54,516 nt of DNA. Source: Anaerolinea thermophila. GTDB lineage: Bacteria; Chloroflexota; Anaerolineae; Anaerolineales; Anaerolineaceae. A program made the translations under genes and the position numbers. This document shows positions 30,841 to 39,914 of this stretch, in pieces. Below the pieces are notes generated by a model. It was not told the origin of the DNA and ran no database searches. It saw only the letters and a list, made by a program, of their open reading frames with translations. Numbering within the stretch: the stretch's first letter is position 1; every line of letters starts with the position of its first letter. The DNA lies in the NCBI RefSeq assembly GCF_020723905.1, contig NZ_DYHZ01000010.1:1-54516 (forward strand). Direction: 5' to 3'.

Positions 30841-32720
30841 CAACGGATGGGCAATATTCGCAGGCGGAATGTATCCAATGGTTGTGTGACCCACACCTTG
30901 ACTTTTTGCGCTTCGGGAATGCTTTCTATCCTTGCGTGAGGGGCTTCTACCAGAAATCCCCTGGGATATTGATACTGCGGCACGTATAATTCAGTGGGAG
31001 CGGCAAGGGAAGGATCGGGCTTAAAGATAAATTCCAGAACTTTCGTGCGGATGTCAAAGGCGAGGGATATGGGTTCGCCTGCGGTGGCAATGGGGTATGG
31101 GCGCAGGATGGCTTCCAGGGCTCTGCCGCCTGAATGGATATCGGCAGGATTCTTCTGGTCATCGCGGCTGAAGATGGAAAGGTCTTCGTCATTCCATTGA
31201 TCCCCATGGGCGTGGTCGTTATCGGGACTGTAATTCCAGATAGTATATGAAAGCAGGTTCTCTTCCAGTGCCCTTAACGAGCGGTCCATTGCCTGGATTT
31301 GGGCAGAGTAATCTCCCGTACGGTAAGCGCGTTTCCTGGAGAGATCAAAGGGGATTCCCACCTCACCGATGAAAACCGGACAGCCGTTCAGGCGTTCGCG
31401 GGCTTCTTCTACGTACCGATGAAGTTGCTGACGGAATGACCGCTGGATGGCTTTCTTGCCAAATACGAACTTCCCGCTGAAGAAATCCACTGAAATCCAG
31501 GGATTGTATTCTTTCAAAATGAGGGTAAACCCGTCATACCAGTGTGGGGCATAGACGATATTTTGAGCGTCGTCTGGTTCCCAGCGCGGAGCAGGACTGG
31601 AGGGTTCGGTTTCAATAAAAATGATGGCATCGGGCATTTCTTTCCGGATTTCTCGTGCAAAGCGATTGGCAAAGGGACGGTAATAGTCCTGATTGAAGTC
31701 CAGAATGTGCCCATCTTTTTCGTAAAAATGGTGAGGACGAATAATTCGGGGTTTTCCGTCGGCGCCAATGTCCCAGACGCCGTTCTGCCGCCAGATATCC
31801 TCAAAGCCTTCTTTCCACAGGCGTACTCCCTGGGGATTCAGCAGGCGTTTTCCTACCGGACGGTTGCCGCGCAGGTCAATATCCCAGATATGCACTTCCT
31901 GAGGCAAGCCTGAAGCCAGTACCATGGCTTGAAGGGGTGTAGGAAAATCTCCCAGACGAGGGCGTCCACAACAGTGATTTAAATCTTTGACCCCGATGTA
32001 TCCTTTGGCAGGTTCATTCATGGTGTCGAAGCCAACAACATTGGGCAAATCTTTGAGCGTGTTTGCCACCTTACGTATGGCGGCAATGTAATGGCGTTGC
32101 AAAAATTCCTGGGCTGATTCTCCCTCGATGGTCGTAAGCGGGGCAAGATCCTTCCCCGCAAAAAAGAGGGCATACATGGTGGCTGCAGCCAGTTTGTGGG
32201 CATTGGTGGGCCAGATCATGCGCGGGAAAGGATCTCCATGGACGGCATGGACAATAGCCGCGCCAGTTTCGTGCAGGCGGGTGAGGTCAAAGCCAACCAT
32301 TTCCAGAGTCCAGCCGGGAGCGCCATCCCCACCGGTAAACCGTGACCACACATCCTGATGCGGGTCAATAAAAACCTGGATATCGAACTCAGCCGCAATC
32401 CGAAGGACTTCGTGAAGATATTCAAGATAGGCTTCGTCGTATATGCCCGGTCCGGCGTGTTCTACGGCTTCCCAGGTGATGAGAAAACGCAGAAAAGTAA
32501 ATCCCCAGGTCTTGAGGCGCTGGAAGTGTTCGCGGGCTTCTTCTAAAGGAAAAGGACGTCCTATAAACGAGACGTTGCGATGGTCAAAGAAACCTTCTTT
32601 TACGTAAGTGGCGCCGTGAGGATAAGGGACTTTACTGCTCCCTGCAAGATTGACCCCGCGGAGCATGAGGGTACGTCCATATGCATCCACAAAACGATTC
32701 TTCTCTGTCCTGATTTCCAT
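30840..32720 (-). CDS. GH5-family glycosidase (endoglycoceramidase/glucosylceramidase-like)
   Basis: The 626-residue protein has a GH5 barrel with LRGVNLAGSSKVP near the start and two catalytic glutamates: DTMNEPAKG (about residue 237) and FIGEVGIPFD (about 451). A beta-sandwich tail (about 530-626) resembles the C-terminal domain of endoglycoceramidase-like GH5 enzymes. There is no signal peptide, so a cytoplasmic substrate such as a small glycolipid or aryl/steryl glucoside is likely, but the target is unknown. The ATG at 32720 has GGGAG upstream; one nine codons earlier does not. Confidence 0.87.
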   Translation of the reverse strand: MEIRTEKNRFVDAYGRTLMLRGVNLAGSSKVPYPHGATYVKEGFFDHRNVSFIGRPFPLEEAREHFQRLKTWGFTFLRFLITWEAVEHAGPGIYDEAYLEYLHEVLRIAAEFDIQVFIDPHQDVWSRFTGGDGAPGWTLEMVGFDLTRLHETGAAIVHAVHGDPFPRMIWPTNAHKLAAATMYALFFAGKDLAPLTTIEGESAQEFLQRHYIAAIRKVANTLKDLPNVVGFDTMNEPAKGYIGVKDLNHCCGRPRLGDFPTPLQAMVLASGLPQEVHIWDIDLRGNRPVGKRLLNPQGVRLWKEGFEDIWRQNGVWDIGADGKPRIIRPHHFYEKDGHILDFNQDYYRPFANRFAREIRKEMPDAIIFIETEPSSPAPRWEPDDAQNIVYAPHWYDGFTLILKEYNPWISVDFFSGKFVFGKKAIQRSFRQQLHRYVEEARERLNGCPVFIGEVGIPFDLSRKRAYRTGDYSAQIQAMDRSLRALEENLLSYTIWNYSPDNDHAHGDQWNDEDLSIFSRDDQKNPADIHSGGRALEAILRPYPIATAGEPISLAFDIRTKVLEFIFKPDPSLAAPTELYVPQYQYPRGFLVEAPHARIESIPEAQKVKVWVTQPLDTFRLRILPIR

Positions 32721-32807
32721 AACTTCAACTCCCTCTGTTGCATGCAAATAGGCTTTTTAGCAGGTTGGTTTTTGCAAAATGACCAGAGAAAAATCCATCA
32801 AAGATCG

Positions 32808-32822
32808 CTATAATAATTATAG
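32808..32822. promoter_or_regulatory. Symmetrical TATAAT palindrome between divergent genes
   Basis: CTATAATAATTATAG is palindromic around its central A and provides TATAAT on both strands. It lies between the GH5 gene (minus) and a small ABM-like gene (plus). It may hold overlapping -10 elements; no convincing -35 was found on either side. Confidence 0.4.
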
Positions 32823-32854
32823 AAGAAGTCCTCCATGGAAAGGAGGTGAATGGT

Positions 32855-33148
32855 ATGTACGCGACGATTTTGAGGGGACAGGTTGGTCGTGAAAATTGGG
32901 GGCGTTTACAAACCGAGTATGAAAAACTGTTGCTCTCCAAACCAGAGGAGGTGCTGGAGACTTTTCTGCTCCAGAGTGAAGATCAGCCAAATCTGTGGGA
33001 AATTGTGACTCTTTGGCGAAGTGAAAAAGCCTTCAGGAAAGCCGTTGAGGAAAAGAAAACCGAGGCTTGTGAAGCGTTGTTTTGCGATATGGGAAGCGTA
33101 CCGGAACGACTTCATTTCCATGTACGTAGAGGGTTTGAACGAATTTAG
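32855..33148 (+). CDS. Small ABM-like (dimeric alpha/beta barrel) protein
   Basis: The 97-residue protein has the pattern of antibiotic-biosynthesis-monooxygenase-like domains: MYATILRGQV at the start, a helix, then NLWEIVTLWRSEKAFRKAVE. AGGAGG at 32841-32846 sits eight bases before the ATG at 32855 and rules out a GTG at 32846. Such proteins act as small oxygenases, haem-binding proteins or have unknown roles. It is monocistronic. Confidence 0.65.
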   Translation: MYATILRGQVGRENWGRLQTEYEKLLLSKPEEVLETFLLQSEDQPNLWEIVTLWRSEKAFRKAVEEKKTEACEALFCDMGSVPERLHFHVRRGFERI

Positions 33149-33162
33149 AACTTTACTATAGT

Positions 33163-33199
33163 AAAAAGGGGCAGAGCAATGCTTCTCTGCCCTTTTTAC
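33163..33199 (+). terminator. Rho-independent terminator after the ABM-like gene
   Basis: AAAAAGGG(G)CAGAG pairs with CTCTGCCCTTTTT, with one bulged G. The A and T runs make it potentially bidirectional. Confidence 0.8.
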
Positions 33200-33262
33200 T
33201 TAATTTTGATATGTATATGTAATTTGGTGATATATTACCCTCTGTTTGTGGAAACCTATCAC

Positions 33263-33292
33263 ATGACAATCCCCATTGGATTGCTGTATAAG
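33263..33292 (+). promoter_or_regulatory. Promoter of the hydrogenase operon
   Basis: ATGACA (33263-33268) and TATAAG (33287-33292) are 18 bases apart, about 35 bases before the first hydrogenase gene. No other good promoter is seen before the end of the eleven-gene run. Confidence 0.5.
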
Positions 33293-33327
33293 CGAAGAAG
33301 CGTAATTTTTCCCCGGAGGCGTGCCTC

Positions 33328-33831
33328 ATGGTAGATTTGTTCATTGGTGCAGGAATCCTGTTCTGTGCCTATAAAGCAATGCAGGAAAATCGCTTGCTGG
33401 TTTCTGCTCTCTGGCTGGCGTTGACCAGCGCGCTGGTCTCATGGATGATGTATCGAGTGGGAGCGGCAGAGGTAGCCGTAGTAGAACTCAGCGTTGGCGC
33501 CGGTTTGGTTACGGTTCTCTTCGTCTTTGCCATCAACATTGCTGGTGATGAGTCTCTCACCAGGCAATCTCTGGTCCCTCGCCCTCTGGCGTGGTTTGCA
33601 GTAGTGTTTTCTATGGGCTTGCTGGTATGGATGATCATGCCTGCCCTGCAAAGCGAACGCATGCGAGCCGTTTTAGAGCAAACCGGGGTGCTGGCAGGGT
33701 TGTTCCGCTCCGTGTTGTGGAATGATCGCCGGGTGGACACCCTGATGCAGGTGGTGCTCTTTTTTGCGGGTGCGCTGGCAGTGCTGGGGTTAATTGGCGA
33801 ACCAAACAAGTCTCGGGAGGAGCGTGAATAA
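33328..33831 (+). CDS. Hydrogenase membrane subunit, MbhD/NuoJ-like
   Basis: The 167-residue protein has about five spans. AEVAVVELSVGAGLVTVLF resembles the MbhD/MrpB core (GAPDVALTEAAVGAG type), and the C-terminal spans resemble NuoJ/MbhE. It probably contributes to the ion path of the membrane arm. CGGAGG precedes the ATG, and it shares a base with the next start, so translation is coupled. Confidence 0.7.
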   Translation: MVDLFIGAGILFCAYKAMQENRLLVSALWLALTSALVSWMMYRVGAAEVAVVELSVGAGLVTVLFVFAINIAGDESLTRQSLVPRPLAWFAVVFSMGLLVWMIMPALQSERMRAVLEQTGVLAGLFRSVLWNDRRVDTLMQVVLFFAGALAVLGLIGEPNKSREERE

Positions 33832-34139
33832 TGTTTTACCTTCCCAATATCGTTCTGGTAGTGGTTCTTGCATTGCTGGGAATTGGGATTTACTGTATCC
33901 TGATCAGCCGTAATCTCATCAAGATTGTGGTCGGTCTGCAGATTGCCGTCAAAGGGGCTTTTCTGGCGCTGGTGCTGGCTGGAAAACTTGCCAGCCAGAT
34001 TGACGTGGGACAAAGCATTGCGCTGACGGTGATTGTCGCCGATACCATTGTGGCGGTGGTGGCGCTTGCTCTGGCAGTGCAGATTCGTCGCAAGTTTGGC
34101 ACGCTGGATGTTCACGCACTTATGTCATTGCGGAGGTGA
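33831..34139 (+). CDS. Hydrogenase membrane subunit, NuoK/MrpC-like
   Basis: The 102-residue protein has three spans and the NuoK layout, including NLIKIVVGLQIAVKGAF and VADTIVAVVALALAVQIRR. At the place of the conserved NuoK Glu in span 2 (IGLEIM type) it has Gln (VGLQIA), and an Asp lies in span 3. It is part of the antiporter-like ion channel of the complex. Confidence 0.75.
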   Translation: MFYLPNIVLVVVLALLGIGIYCILISRNLIKIVVGLQIAVKGAFLALVLAGKLASQIDVGQSIALTVIVADTIVAVVALALAVQIRRKFGTLDVHALMSLRR

Positions 34140-34142
34140 GCG

Positions 34143-35891
34143 TTGACAGCAGGCATTCTTCTCCTCACCATTTTCCTGCCCTGGGCTGGTGCCCTTTTTG
34201 TCTGGCTGGTGGGCAATGACCGTCCGCGCCTTCAACACAGTCTCGCAGTGGGATTTTCAGTGGCAGGCGGGGTGGCAGGACTGGCTTTGTTAGCACTGGG
34301 GTCTCCAGACGAGATGGTCGTCCTTTCGATTGGTGGAGCGTTTGGAAACTTCTCCTTCCGTCCCGATGGCTTGGGAGTCTTCCTGGCGACCATTGCCACG
34401 GTGATTGGCTCGCTGGCGGTCATTTTCTCAGTAGATTACATGCGTCATGAAGCCCAGTTGGGACGGTATTACGCGCTCGTGCTTTTCTTCATCGGGAGCA
34501 TGTCAGGGCTGGTGCTGACGGGTAACCTCTTCCTCATGTTTGCCTTCTGGGAAATGACCGCGCTCTGCTCCTACGCATTGATTTCCTTTTATAACGATGA
34601 CCCCAAAGCCGTAGCGGGTGGTATTAAAGCCCTGGTGATGACTCAACTGGGCGGCATCGGGTTATTGATTGGGGCGATCCTTTCGTACAGTTATCTGGGC
34701 ACAGTGGAGATCAATGTGCTTTTAGACAAGGCGGAACTGTTGCCGTCCAATGTGTTGGGCATCATGGCTTTTGGCTTCCTGATTGCTGCGGCGGCGAAAT
34801 CGGCGCAATTCCCCTTCCAGACCTGGTTACCCGATGCAATGGAAGCGCCTACGCCGGTCAGCGCGCTCATTCATGCCGCCACAATGGTCAATGCAGGGGT
34901 GTACCTGCTGGCGCGTTTTTACCCTGCCTTTGCCGGGGTTCCCGGCTGGCAGGAGGCTGTCATGGTGGTGGGCATGCTTTCTGCTTTACTGGCTGGATTG
35001 ATGGCGCTGGTTGCTACGGATCTGAAACGGGTGCTGGCGTATTCAACCGTAAGCCAGTTAGGTTATATGGTCTATGCGGTGGGAGCCGGAGGAGTGTTTG
35101 CCAGTCAGTTTCATCTTTTTTCTCATGCCATTTTCAAAGCCCTGTTGTTCCTCGGGGCAGGGGCTGTCATCCATTCGGCAGGAACGCGGGATATGCGTGA
35201 GATGGGAGGGCTGGGAAAGCAGATGCCCTTTGTGCGCACCGTCTTTGTCATTGGGGCTCTGGCTTTGGCGGGAATTCCAGTGCTCAACGGGTTCTGGAGC
35301 AAAGAACTGGTCCTGGAGGCGGGCTTGCAAGGCGGTGCCACCTGGATGTTTGGCGTCATGCTCTTTACAGCCGGGTTAACGGCACTCTACACCTTCCGGT
35401 GTGTCTGGATGGTCTTCTGGGGCGAACCTCACCATCCTGCTCATCTGCATGATGCCGGTCCTGCCATGAAAACGGCTCTGGCGCCGCTGGCTTTTGGTAC
35501 GCTTTTCTCATGGCTTCTGGCAGGAAGTTTTTCTCATCTTCTGGAAAAGACATTGCCGTATCACGATATCCACGCAGTCTCTCTGGTTGAAATTCTTGAG
35601 GAAGTCATCTTTGCTCCTGCTACCTGGATTGCACTGGGTGTTGTGGCACTGGGTGTGCTTACCTGGGTTTTCCGCGACTCTTTGCGACTTTGGCAGGAAG
35701 TGTTTGCTGGAATTGGACAGACGGCTCGTCAGTCTTTTGGCTTTGAATGGCTGAACCAGGCTGTTGTGCGCACCACCATTCAGGTAGCCGAGGATTTGAG
35801 AAACCTGCATACAGGTGTTTTGAACTGGAATGTTCTGGCAATTGCTTTGACATTGCTGGTTGTGGTGGTCATTCTTGCATTGGGAGCGTAA
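34143..35891 (+). CDS. Hydrogenase membrane subunit, NuoL/MrpA-like
   Basis: The 582-residue antiporter-like protein has about 15 spans. It has the key Glu in FWEMTALCSYALI and the Lys in AAKSAQFPFQTWLPDAMEAP, the residues thought to move protons in NuoL/M/N. The start is TTG at 34143, supported by GGAGGTGA just upstream. It is shorter than full NuoL and lacks the long lateral helix. Confidence 0.88.
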   Translation: MTAGILLLTIFLPWAGALFVWLVGNDRPRLQHSLAVGFSVAGGVAGLALLALGSPDEMVVLSIGGAFGNFSFRPDGLGVFLATIATVIGSLAVIFSVDYMRHEAQLGRYYALVLFFIGSMSGLVLTGNLFLMFAFWEMTALCSYALISFYNDDPKAVAGGIKALVMTQLGGIGLLIGAILSYSYLGTVEINVLLDKAELLPSNVLGIMAFGFLIAAAAKSAQFPFQTWLPDAMEAPTPVSALIHAATMVNAGVYLLARFYPAFAGVPGWQEAVMVVGMLSALLAGLMALVATDLKRVLAYSTVSQLGYMVYAVGAGGVFASQFHLFSHAIFKALLFLGAGAVIHSAGTRDMREMGGLGKQMPFVRTVFVIGALALAGIPVLNGFWSKELVLEAGLQGGATWMFGVMLFTAGLTALYTFRCVWMVFWGEPHHPAHLHDAGPAMKTALAPLAFGTLFSWLLAGSFSHLLEKTLPYHDIHAVSLVEILEEVIFAPATWIALGVVALGVLTWVFRDSLRLWQEVFAGIGQTARQSFGFEWLNQAVVRTTIQVAEDLRNLHTGVLNWNVLAIALTLLVVVVILALGA

Positions 35892-35894
35892 ATC

Positions 35895-37406
35895 ATGGAT
35901 GCTGGACGGGCTCTGTTGTTGCTCCTTCTAATCCCTTTTGCGGCTTCTCCTGTCATTTATTTGACCGGGAGATTGAGTGTGTTGAGGCAGGGGACAGGAC
36001 TGTGGTTGGCTCGCTGGTTCACCCTGATCGTGTACCTGGGAATGGGTTTACCCCTTTACACTCTGGGCAGATACGTCCTGGAACTGGGTCCCGTTGATTT
36101 GAAAATTGGCAGAATTGTCCTTCAAATGGACGGGCTTGGTTTATTCCTTGCGGTCACCGTCTGGCTTCTTTCAACGCTGGTGACCATTTTTTCCTTTCCT
36201 TACATTCGCGGAGAAGAAGACGAGGAAAAGTACTACGCGCTTTTACCCGCCCTTTCCGCTACGATGATCGGGCTGGGGTGCACTCGCGATTTGTTCAATT
36301 TGTGGGTCTGGTTTGAAGCCATGGCAATCACCTCGTACTTGCTGGTTGCCTTTTACCACCACCAGAAAGGGGCTTTGGAGGCGACAGTCAAGTATCTGGT
36401 TCAGTCTGCCGTTGGCTCTATCATGATTCTTCATGGCATCTCGCTGGTGTTTGCCAGGACCATGACCCTCGATTTGCAGGAAATCCCACCCCTGATGGCA
36501 GATTCCGGTTTATTTGGTCTGGCGGCGGGAGCGCTGTTTGTGGTGGGGTTTGGCGTCAAGATTGCCCTGGCGCCTTTGCATACCTGGCTGCCCGATGCTC
36601 ACTCCCGCGCTCCCAGCGGAATCAGTGCAATGCTCTCCGGGGTGGTCATTGAAAGTGGTCTGGTGGCATTATTACGCGCTTTGGGGACGCTTTCACAGGC
36701 TTCTCCGGCATGGGGAGCGCTGCTTCTGGGCTTTGGCGCGATCAATATATTGATCGGTAACCTCATGGCGCTTCGGCAGGAGGAGGTCAAACGTATGCTG
36801 GCGTATTCCAGCGTGGCACAGGTGGGATACATGCTGTTGGGTTTTGGTGTAGCCATGTCCTATGGAATTGCCGATGGCGCAGAAGGCGGTTTTTATCACC
36901 TCTTCAACCATGCCCTCATGAAAGGGCTTGCCTTTTTAGCCGTCGGGGCTTTTCTGTATGCCCTCTACATTACAAAAGGCAGTCATGCCCCGCTCATGGT
37001 CTCCGATCTGGATGGCGCCAGCAAGAAGTACCCCCTGACCGCATTTGCGCTCAGCATCGCCCTGCTGGCGCTGGGAGGTTTGCCGCCGCTGGCAGGCTTT
37101 GTCTCCAAATGGCAAATTTTTGTGGCGGGTGCTGAAGTGCGCAGTACGCCGTTGCTATGGCTGATCATTTTTGCGGGATTGAACAGCGTGCTCTCTCTGG
37201 GATATTACGCTCCGCTGATTAATCGCATGTACCGCAATCAGCCATCTGAAGTGGTGCAGGCGGGACAGCCTATTGCGGTTTTAATCTCCCTGCCATTACT
37301 CATCCTTACCCTCGCCATTGTGGCAATTGGATTTTTCCCGGGATGGATGGTGCCCTTAAACGCCTCAGCGGCTTCCAGTTTGTTGATGGCATTTGGATTT
37401 CGGTAG
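35895..37406 (+). CDS. Hydrogenase membrane subunit, NuoN/MrpD-like
   Basis: This 503-residue protein is the second antiporter-like subunit. WVWFEAMAITSYLLVAFYHH holds the conserved Glu, and GFGVKIALAPLHTWLPDAHS holds the Lys. LAYSSVAQVGYMLLG is also typical. Together with the NuoL-like gene it gives the complex two ion-translocating modules. It starts three bases after the previous stop. Confidence 0.88.
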   Translation: MDAGRALLLLLLIPFAASPVIYLTGRLSVLRQGTGLWLARWFTLIVYLGMGLPLYTLGRYVLELGPVDLKIGRIVLQMDGLGLFLAVTVWLLSTLVTIFSFPYIRGEEDEEKYYALLPALSATMIGLGCTRDLFNLWVWFEAMAITSYLLVAFYHHQKGALEATVKYLVQSAVGSIMILHGISLVFARTMTLDLQEIPPLMADSGLFGLAAGALFVVGFGVKIALAPLHTWLPDAHSRAPSGISAMLSGVVIESGLVALLRALGTLSQASPAWGALLLGFGAINILIGNLMALRQEEVKRMLAYSSVAQVGYMLLGFGVAMSYGIADGAEGGFYHLFNHALMKGLAFLAVGAFLYALYITKGSHAPLMVSDLDGASKKYPLTAFALSIALLALGGLPPLAGFVSKWQIFVAGAEVRSTPLLWLIIFAGLNSVLSLGYYAPLINRMYRNQPSEVVQAGQPIAVLISLPLLILTLAIVAIGFFPGWMVPLNASAASSLLMAFGFR

Positions 37407-37419
37407 GAGGTATTGAGGT

Positions 37420-37725
37420 ATGATCTTAACCCCACCTGTTGCGCTTTTGATTTATATTGGAGTTGTTTTGCTGATTGTCTGGTTTGGACGCCAGCTGGCG
37501 GGCATTTACCGCCGGGATCCATTAAAAAGCCAGTTATACGCTTCGGGTGAAGAGGCGCCGAGTTTCCTGGCAGCGCCCGGCTATCGTCCTTTCTTCCTGG
37601 TTGCTCTGTTTTTTGCTCTGTTGCATTTAGGGATGCTGGTGCTGGGTTTGAGTGAGTTCTCTACCGCATCCGTAATTTATGGAGTCGGTCTGGCGATAGC
37701 GTTGCTGGTGTTATTACTTGGATGA
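37420..37725 (+). CDS. Small hydrogenase membrane subunit, possibly NuoA-like
   Basis: The 101-residue protein has three predicted spans. The cytoplasmic loop LKSQLYASGEEAP is similar in position to the SPYECG loop of NuoA, although that Cys is absent. Its place between the antiporter genes and the NuoB-like gene supports a linking role. Family assignment is tentative. Confidence 0.55.
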   Translation: MILTPPVALLIYIGVVLLIVWFGRQLAGIYRRDPLKSQLYASGEEAPSFLAAPGYRPFFLVALFFALLHLGMLVLGLSEFSTASVIYGVGLAIALLVLLLG

Positions 37726-37744
37726 GGGATGGGAGGGATGTATT

Positions 37745-38263
37745 ATGGAACAATCCTTGCGGTCGCCGTGGCAGGAAATTCTTGAAAAAGTGCGGGTATG
37801 GGCGCGGGTCAATTCTCCCTGGGCAATCCATTACAATAGTGGTTCTTGCAACGGGTGTGATATTGAAATTGTGGCTACACTCACTCCGCGTTATGACCTG
37901 GAACGGTTTGGGGTCAAACTGGAAGGCAGTCCTCGCCATGCTGATGTTTTGATTTGTACCGGTCCGGTTACTCGTCAGTCCAGAGACCGCTTGTTGCGCA
38001 TTTACCATCAAATGCCGGAGCCTAAATTTGTTGTTGCGGTGGGGTCTTGCGGGCTTTCGGGAGGTGTGTTTCACGGGCTATATAACATTGCCGGAGGAAT
38101 TGATGAGGTTTTACCGGTGGATGTGTTTATTCCTGGTTGCCCGCCGCGCCCTGAAGCCATCATTTATGGGCTGGTACAGTTGCTGGAAGGACTCAGGGGG
38201 CGCGAACCTTCTCCCGAAGTTAAAAAGATGCTTCAGAAAACAGCAAAGGAGGAGAGACAATGA
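37745..38263 (+). CDS. [NiFe]-hydrogenase small subunit, NuoB-like
   Basis: The 172-residue protein has the four cluster ligands of group 4 small subunits: SCNGCDIEIVA (two Cys), AVGSCGLSGG and PGCPPRPEAI. It carries the proximal 4Fe-4S cluster that feeds the NiFe site. The ATG at 37745 has GGGAGGG upstream. It overlaps the next gene by four bases (ATGA). Confidence 0.93.
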   Translation: MEQSLRSPWQEILEKVRVWARVNSPWAIHYNSGSCNGCDIEIVATLTPRYDLERFGVKLEGSPRHADVLICTGPVTRQSRDRLLRIYHQMPEPKFVVAVGSCGLSGGVFHGLYNIAGGIDEVLPVDVFIPGCPPRPEAIIYGLVQLLEGLRGREPSPEVKKMLQKTAKEERQ

Positions 38264-38736
38264 CCGCCGAAGAAACCCTTCAGCAGGCACAAAAAATCAT
38301 TGAACCTTTTGTCGTAGAGATGCGCTCTCCGGAATCCTCACGGTTGGATGGAATTGTTTCACCGCAGAATTTAATCCCTGCTTTGCAAGCCCTCAAGGAT
38401 GCCCACTGGGGATATCTCTCTGCCATTACCGGGCTGGATTACCCCCCTTCGGAAGGAGAGGAAGGGCATCTGGAAGCCCTCTATCATCTGGTGATGGATG
38501 GAGCGGTGTTGACCGTGCGGGTGAAAGTGCCCTATTCCCGTCCAGAATTGGAAAGCGTCTGTCAGGTGTATCCGGCGGCTTCGCTTTACGAACGGGAATT
38601 GATGGAAATGTTTGGTTTCATCCTCAAAGGAACCCCCAGCACAGACCGCCTTCTGTTATCCGATGACTGGCCCCAAGGGGTGTACCCATTACGAAAATCT
38701 TTCCAGAGTGGAAAAGTACAGGAGGAGTCGTTATGA
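38260..38736 (+). CDS. Hydrogenase subunit, NuoC/HycE-N-terminal-like
   Basis: The 158-residue protein has HWGYLSAITGLDYP and the C-terminal SLYERELMEMFGFILKGTPS, DWPQGVYPLRK. These match the 30-kDa NuoC-type subunit. Here it is separate from the large subunit, whereas in HycE the two are fused. It overlaps both neighbours by four bases. Confidence 0.9.
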   Translation: MTAEETLQQAQKIIEPFVVEMRSPESSRLDGIVSPQNLIPALQALKDAHWGYLSAITGLDYPPSEGEEGHLEALYHLVMDGAVLTVRVKVPYSRPELESVCQVYPAASLYERELMEMFGFILKGTPSTDRLLLSDDWPQGVYPLRKSFQSGKVQEESL

Positions 38737-39914
38737 CCTCGGAACGGAAATTCATTGTACCCATTGGCCCCCAGCATCCGGCATTGAAAGAACCCGGTCA
38801 TTTTGAGTTTACTGTGGACGGCGAAATCGTCACGGATGCATCCGTGCGTCTTGGGTATGTGCACCGCGGGATTGAGAAAGGGGCGGAAGAGCGTTCCTAT
38901 ATCCAGGATTTGTACCTGTTTGAGCGGATATGTGGCATTTGCTCCCATGTTCATGCTACGGCATTTGCCCTGGGAGTTGAGCGGCTTGCGGGGGTCGAGG
39001 CACCGCTGCGCGCTCAGGCAATCCGCTCGCTGGTAGCAGAAATGGAACGCATTCACAGTCACATGCTCTGGCTTGGTGTGGCGGCGCACGAAGGGGGATT
39101 TGATACCCTCTTCATGTACTCGTGGCGCGATCGGGAAATTGTCATGGATTTGCTGGAAGCCTTCACCGGTAACCGGGTGAATTACTCAGTCAATCTGCTG
39201 GGCGGGGTAAAGTGTGACGTGAATGAATCCCTGCGGGATCAGATTCTACGAGGCATGGATCAACTGGAAAAGCGCATCCAGCATTATCTCAATGTGGTGA
39301 CGACCGATCGCACCTTCCTGGCACGCACAGAAGGTGTGGGCAGGATGACCCGGGAGCAAGCCGACCTGTTTGGAGCAGTGGGACCCACTGCCCGGGCTTC
39401 CGGCGTTCCCAGGGATGTGCGTGTAGATGCACCTTACGCCTATTATTCAACGGTACCGGTTCGGTTAATCACCGATGAGCGCGGGGATTTGCTGGCGCGG
39501 TTTGTGGTTCGCATTAATGAACTCTTTGAAGCCATTCGGGTCATCCGTGAAATTTTGGATCATCTCCCTGAGGGAGAGTTAACCGCGCGCATGCCGCGCC
39601 GCATTCCTGCGGGTGAGACCATCAGCCGGGTAGAAGCGCCTCGTGGGGAGTTGTTTTACTTTGTCAAGAGTAACGGTGGAGAAAAGCCTGAACGGGTGAA
39701 AGTACGCACACCCAGTCTGTGCAACTGGGGTTCGGTCATGCAGGTGGCTGTAGGACATAAACTGGCAGACATGCCCATGATTCTGGCAGGGATTGACCCG
39801 TGTTTTTCCTGCAACGACCGCATGGTTCAACTCAAAAGAAAAGATTCCCAGCAATGGATGAGTTGGGAAGATCTACGCCAATACGGAATCGAGTACTATA
39901 AAAAGGTGCTATGA
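38733..39914 (+). CDS. Group 4 [NiFe]-hydrogenase large subunit
   Basis: The 393-residue protein has both nickel-site motifs: ERICGICSHVH (Cys about 68 and 71) and DPCFSCNDR (about 355-363). All four Cys ligands are present, so it is a true hydrogenase and not a NuoD relative. PIGPQHPALKEPGHF at the start and GYVHRGIEKGAEERSY are group 4 features. About 30 residues follow the last motif, a C-terminal extension that would be removed during Ni insertion, consistent with the protease gene at the operon end. Predicted reaction: reduction of protons by ferredoxin, coupled to ion pumping. Confidence 0.95.
   Translation: MTSERKFIVPIGPQHPALKEPGHFEFTVDGEIVTDASVRLGYVHRGIEKGAEERSYIQDLYLFERICGICSHVHATAFALGVERLAGVEAPLRAQAIRSLVAEMERIHSHMLWLGVAAHEGGFDTLFMYSWRDREIVMDLLEAFTGNRVNYSVNLLGGVKCDVNESLRDQILRGMDQLEKRIQHYLNVVTTDRTFLARTEGVGRMTREQADLFGAVGPTARASGVPRDVRVDAPYAYYSTVPVRLITDERGDLLARFVVRINELFEAIRVIREILDHLPEGELTARMPRRIPAGETISRVEAPRGELFYFVKSNGGEKPERVKVRTPSLCNWGSVMQVAVGHKLADMPMILAGIDPCFSCNDRMVQLKRKDSQQWMSWEDLRQYGIEYYKKVL

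Noticed and set aside
38733-39914. Complex I NuoD instead of a hydrogenase
   Set aside because: Both CxxC pairs of the NiFe site are intact and a HycI-type protease gene follows, while complex I subunits NuoE/F/G are absent.
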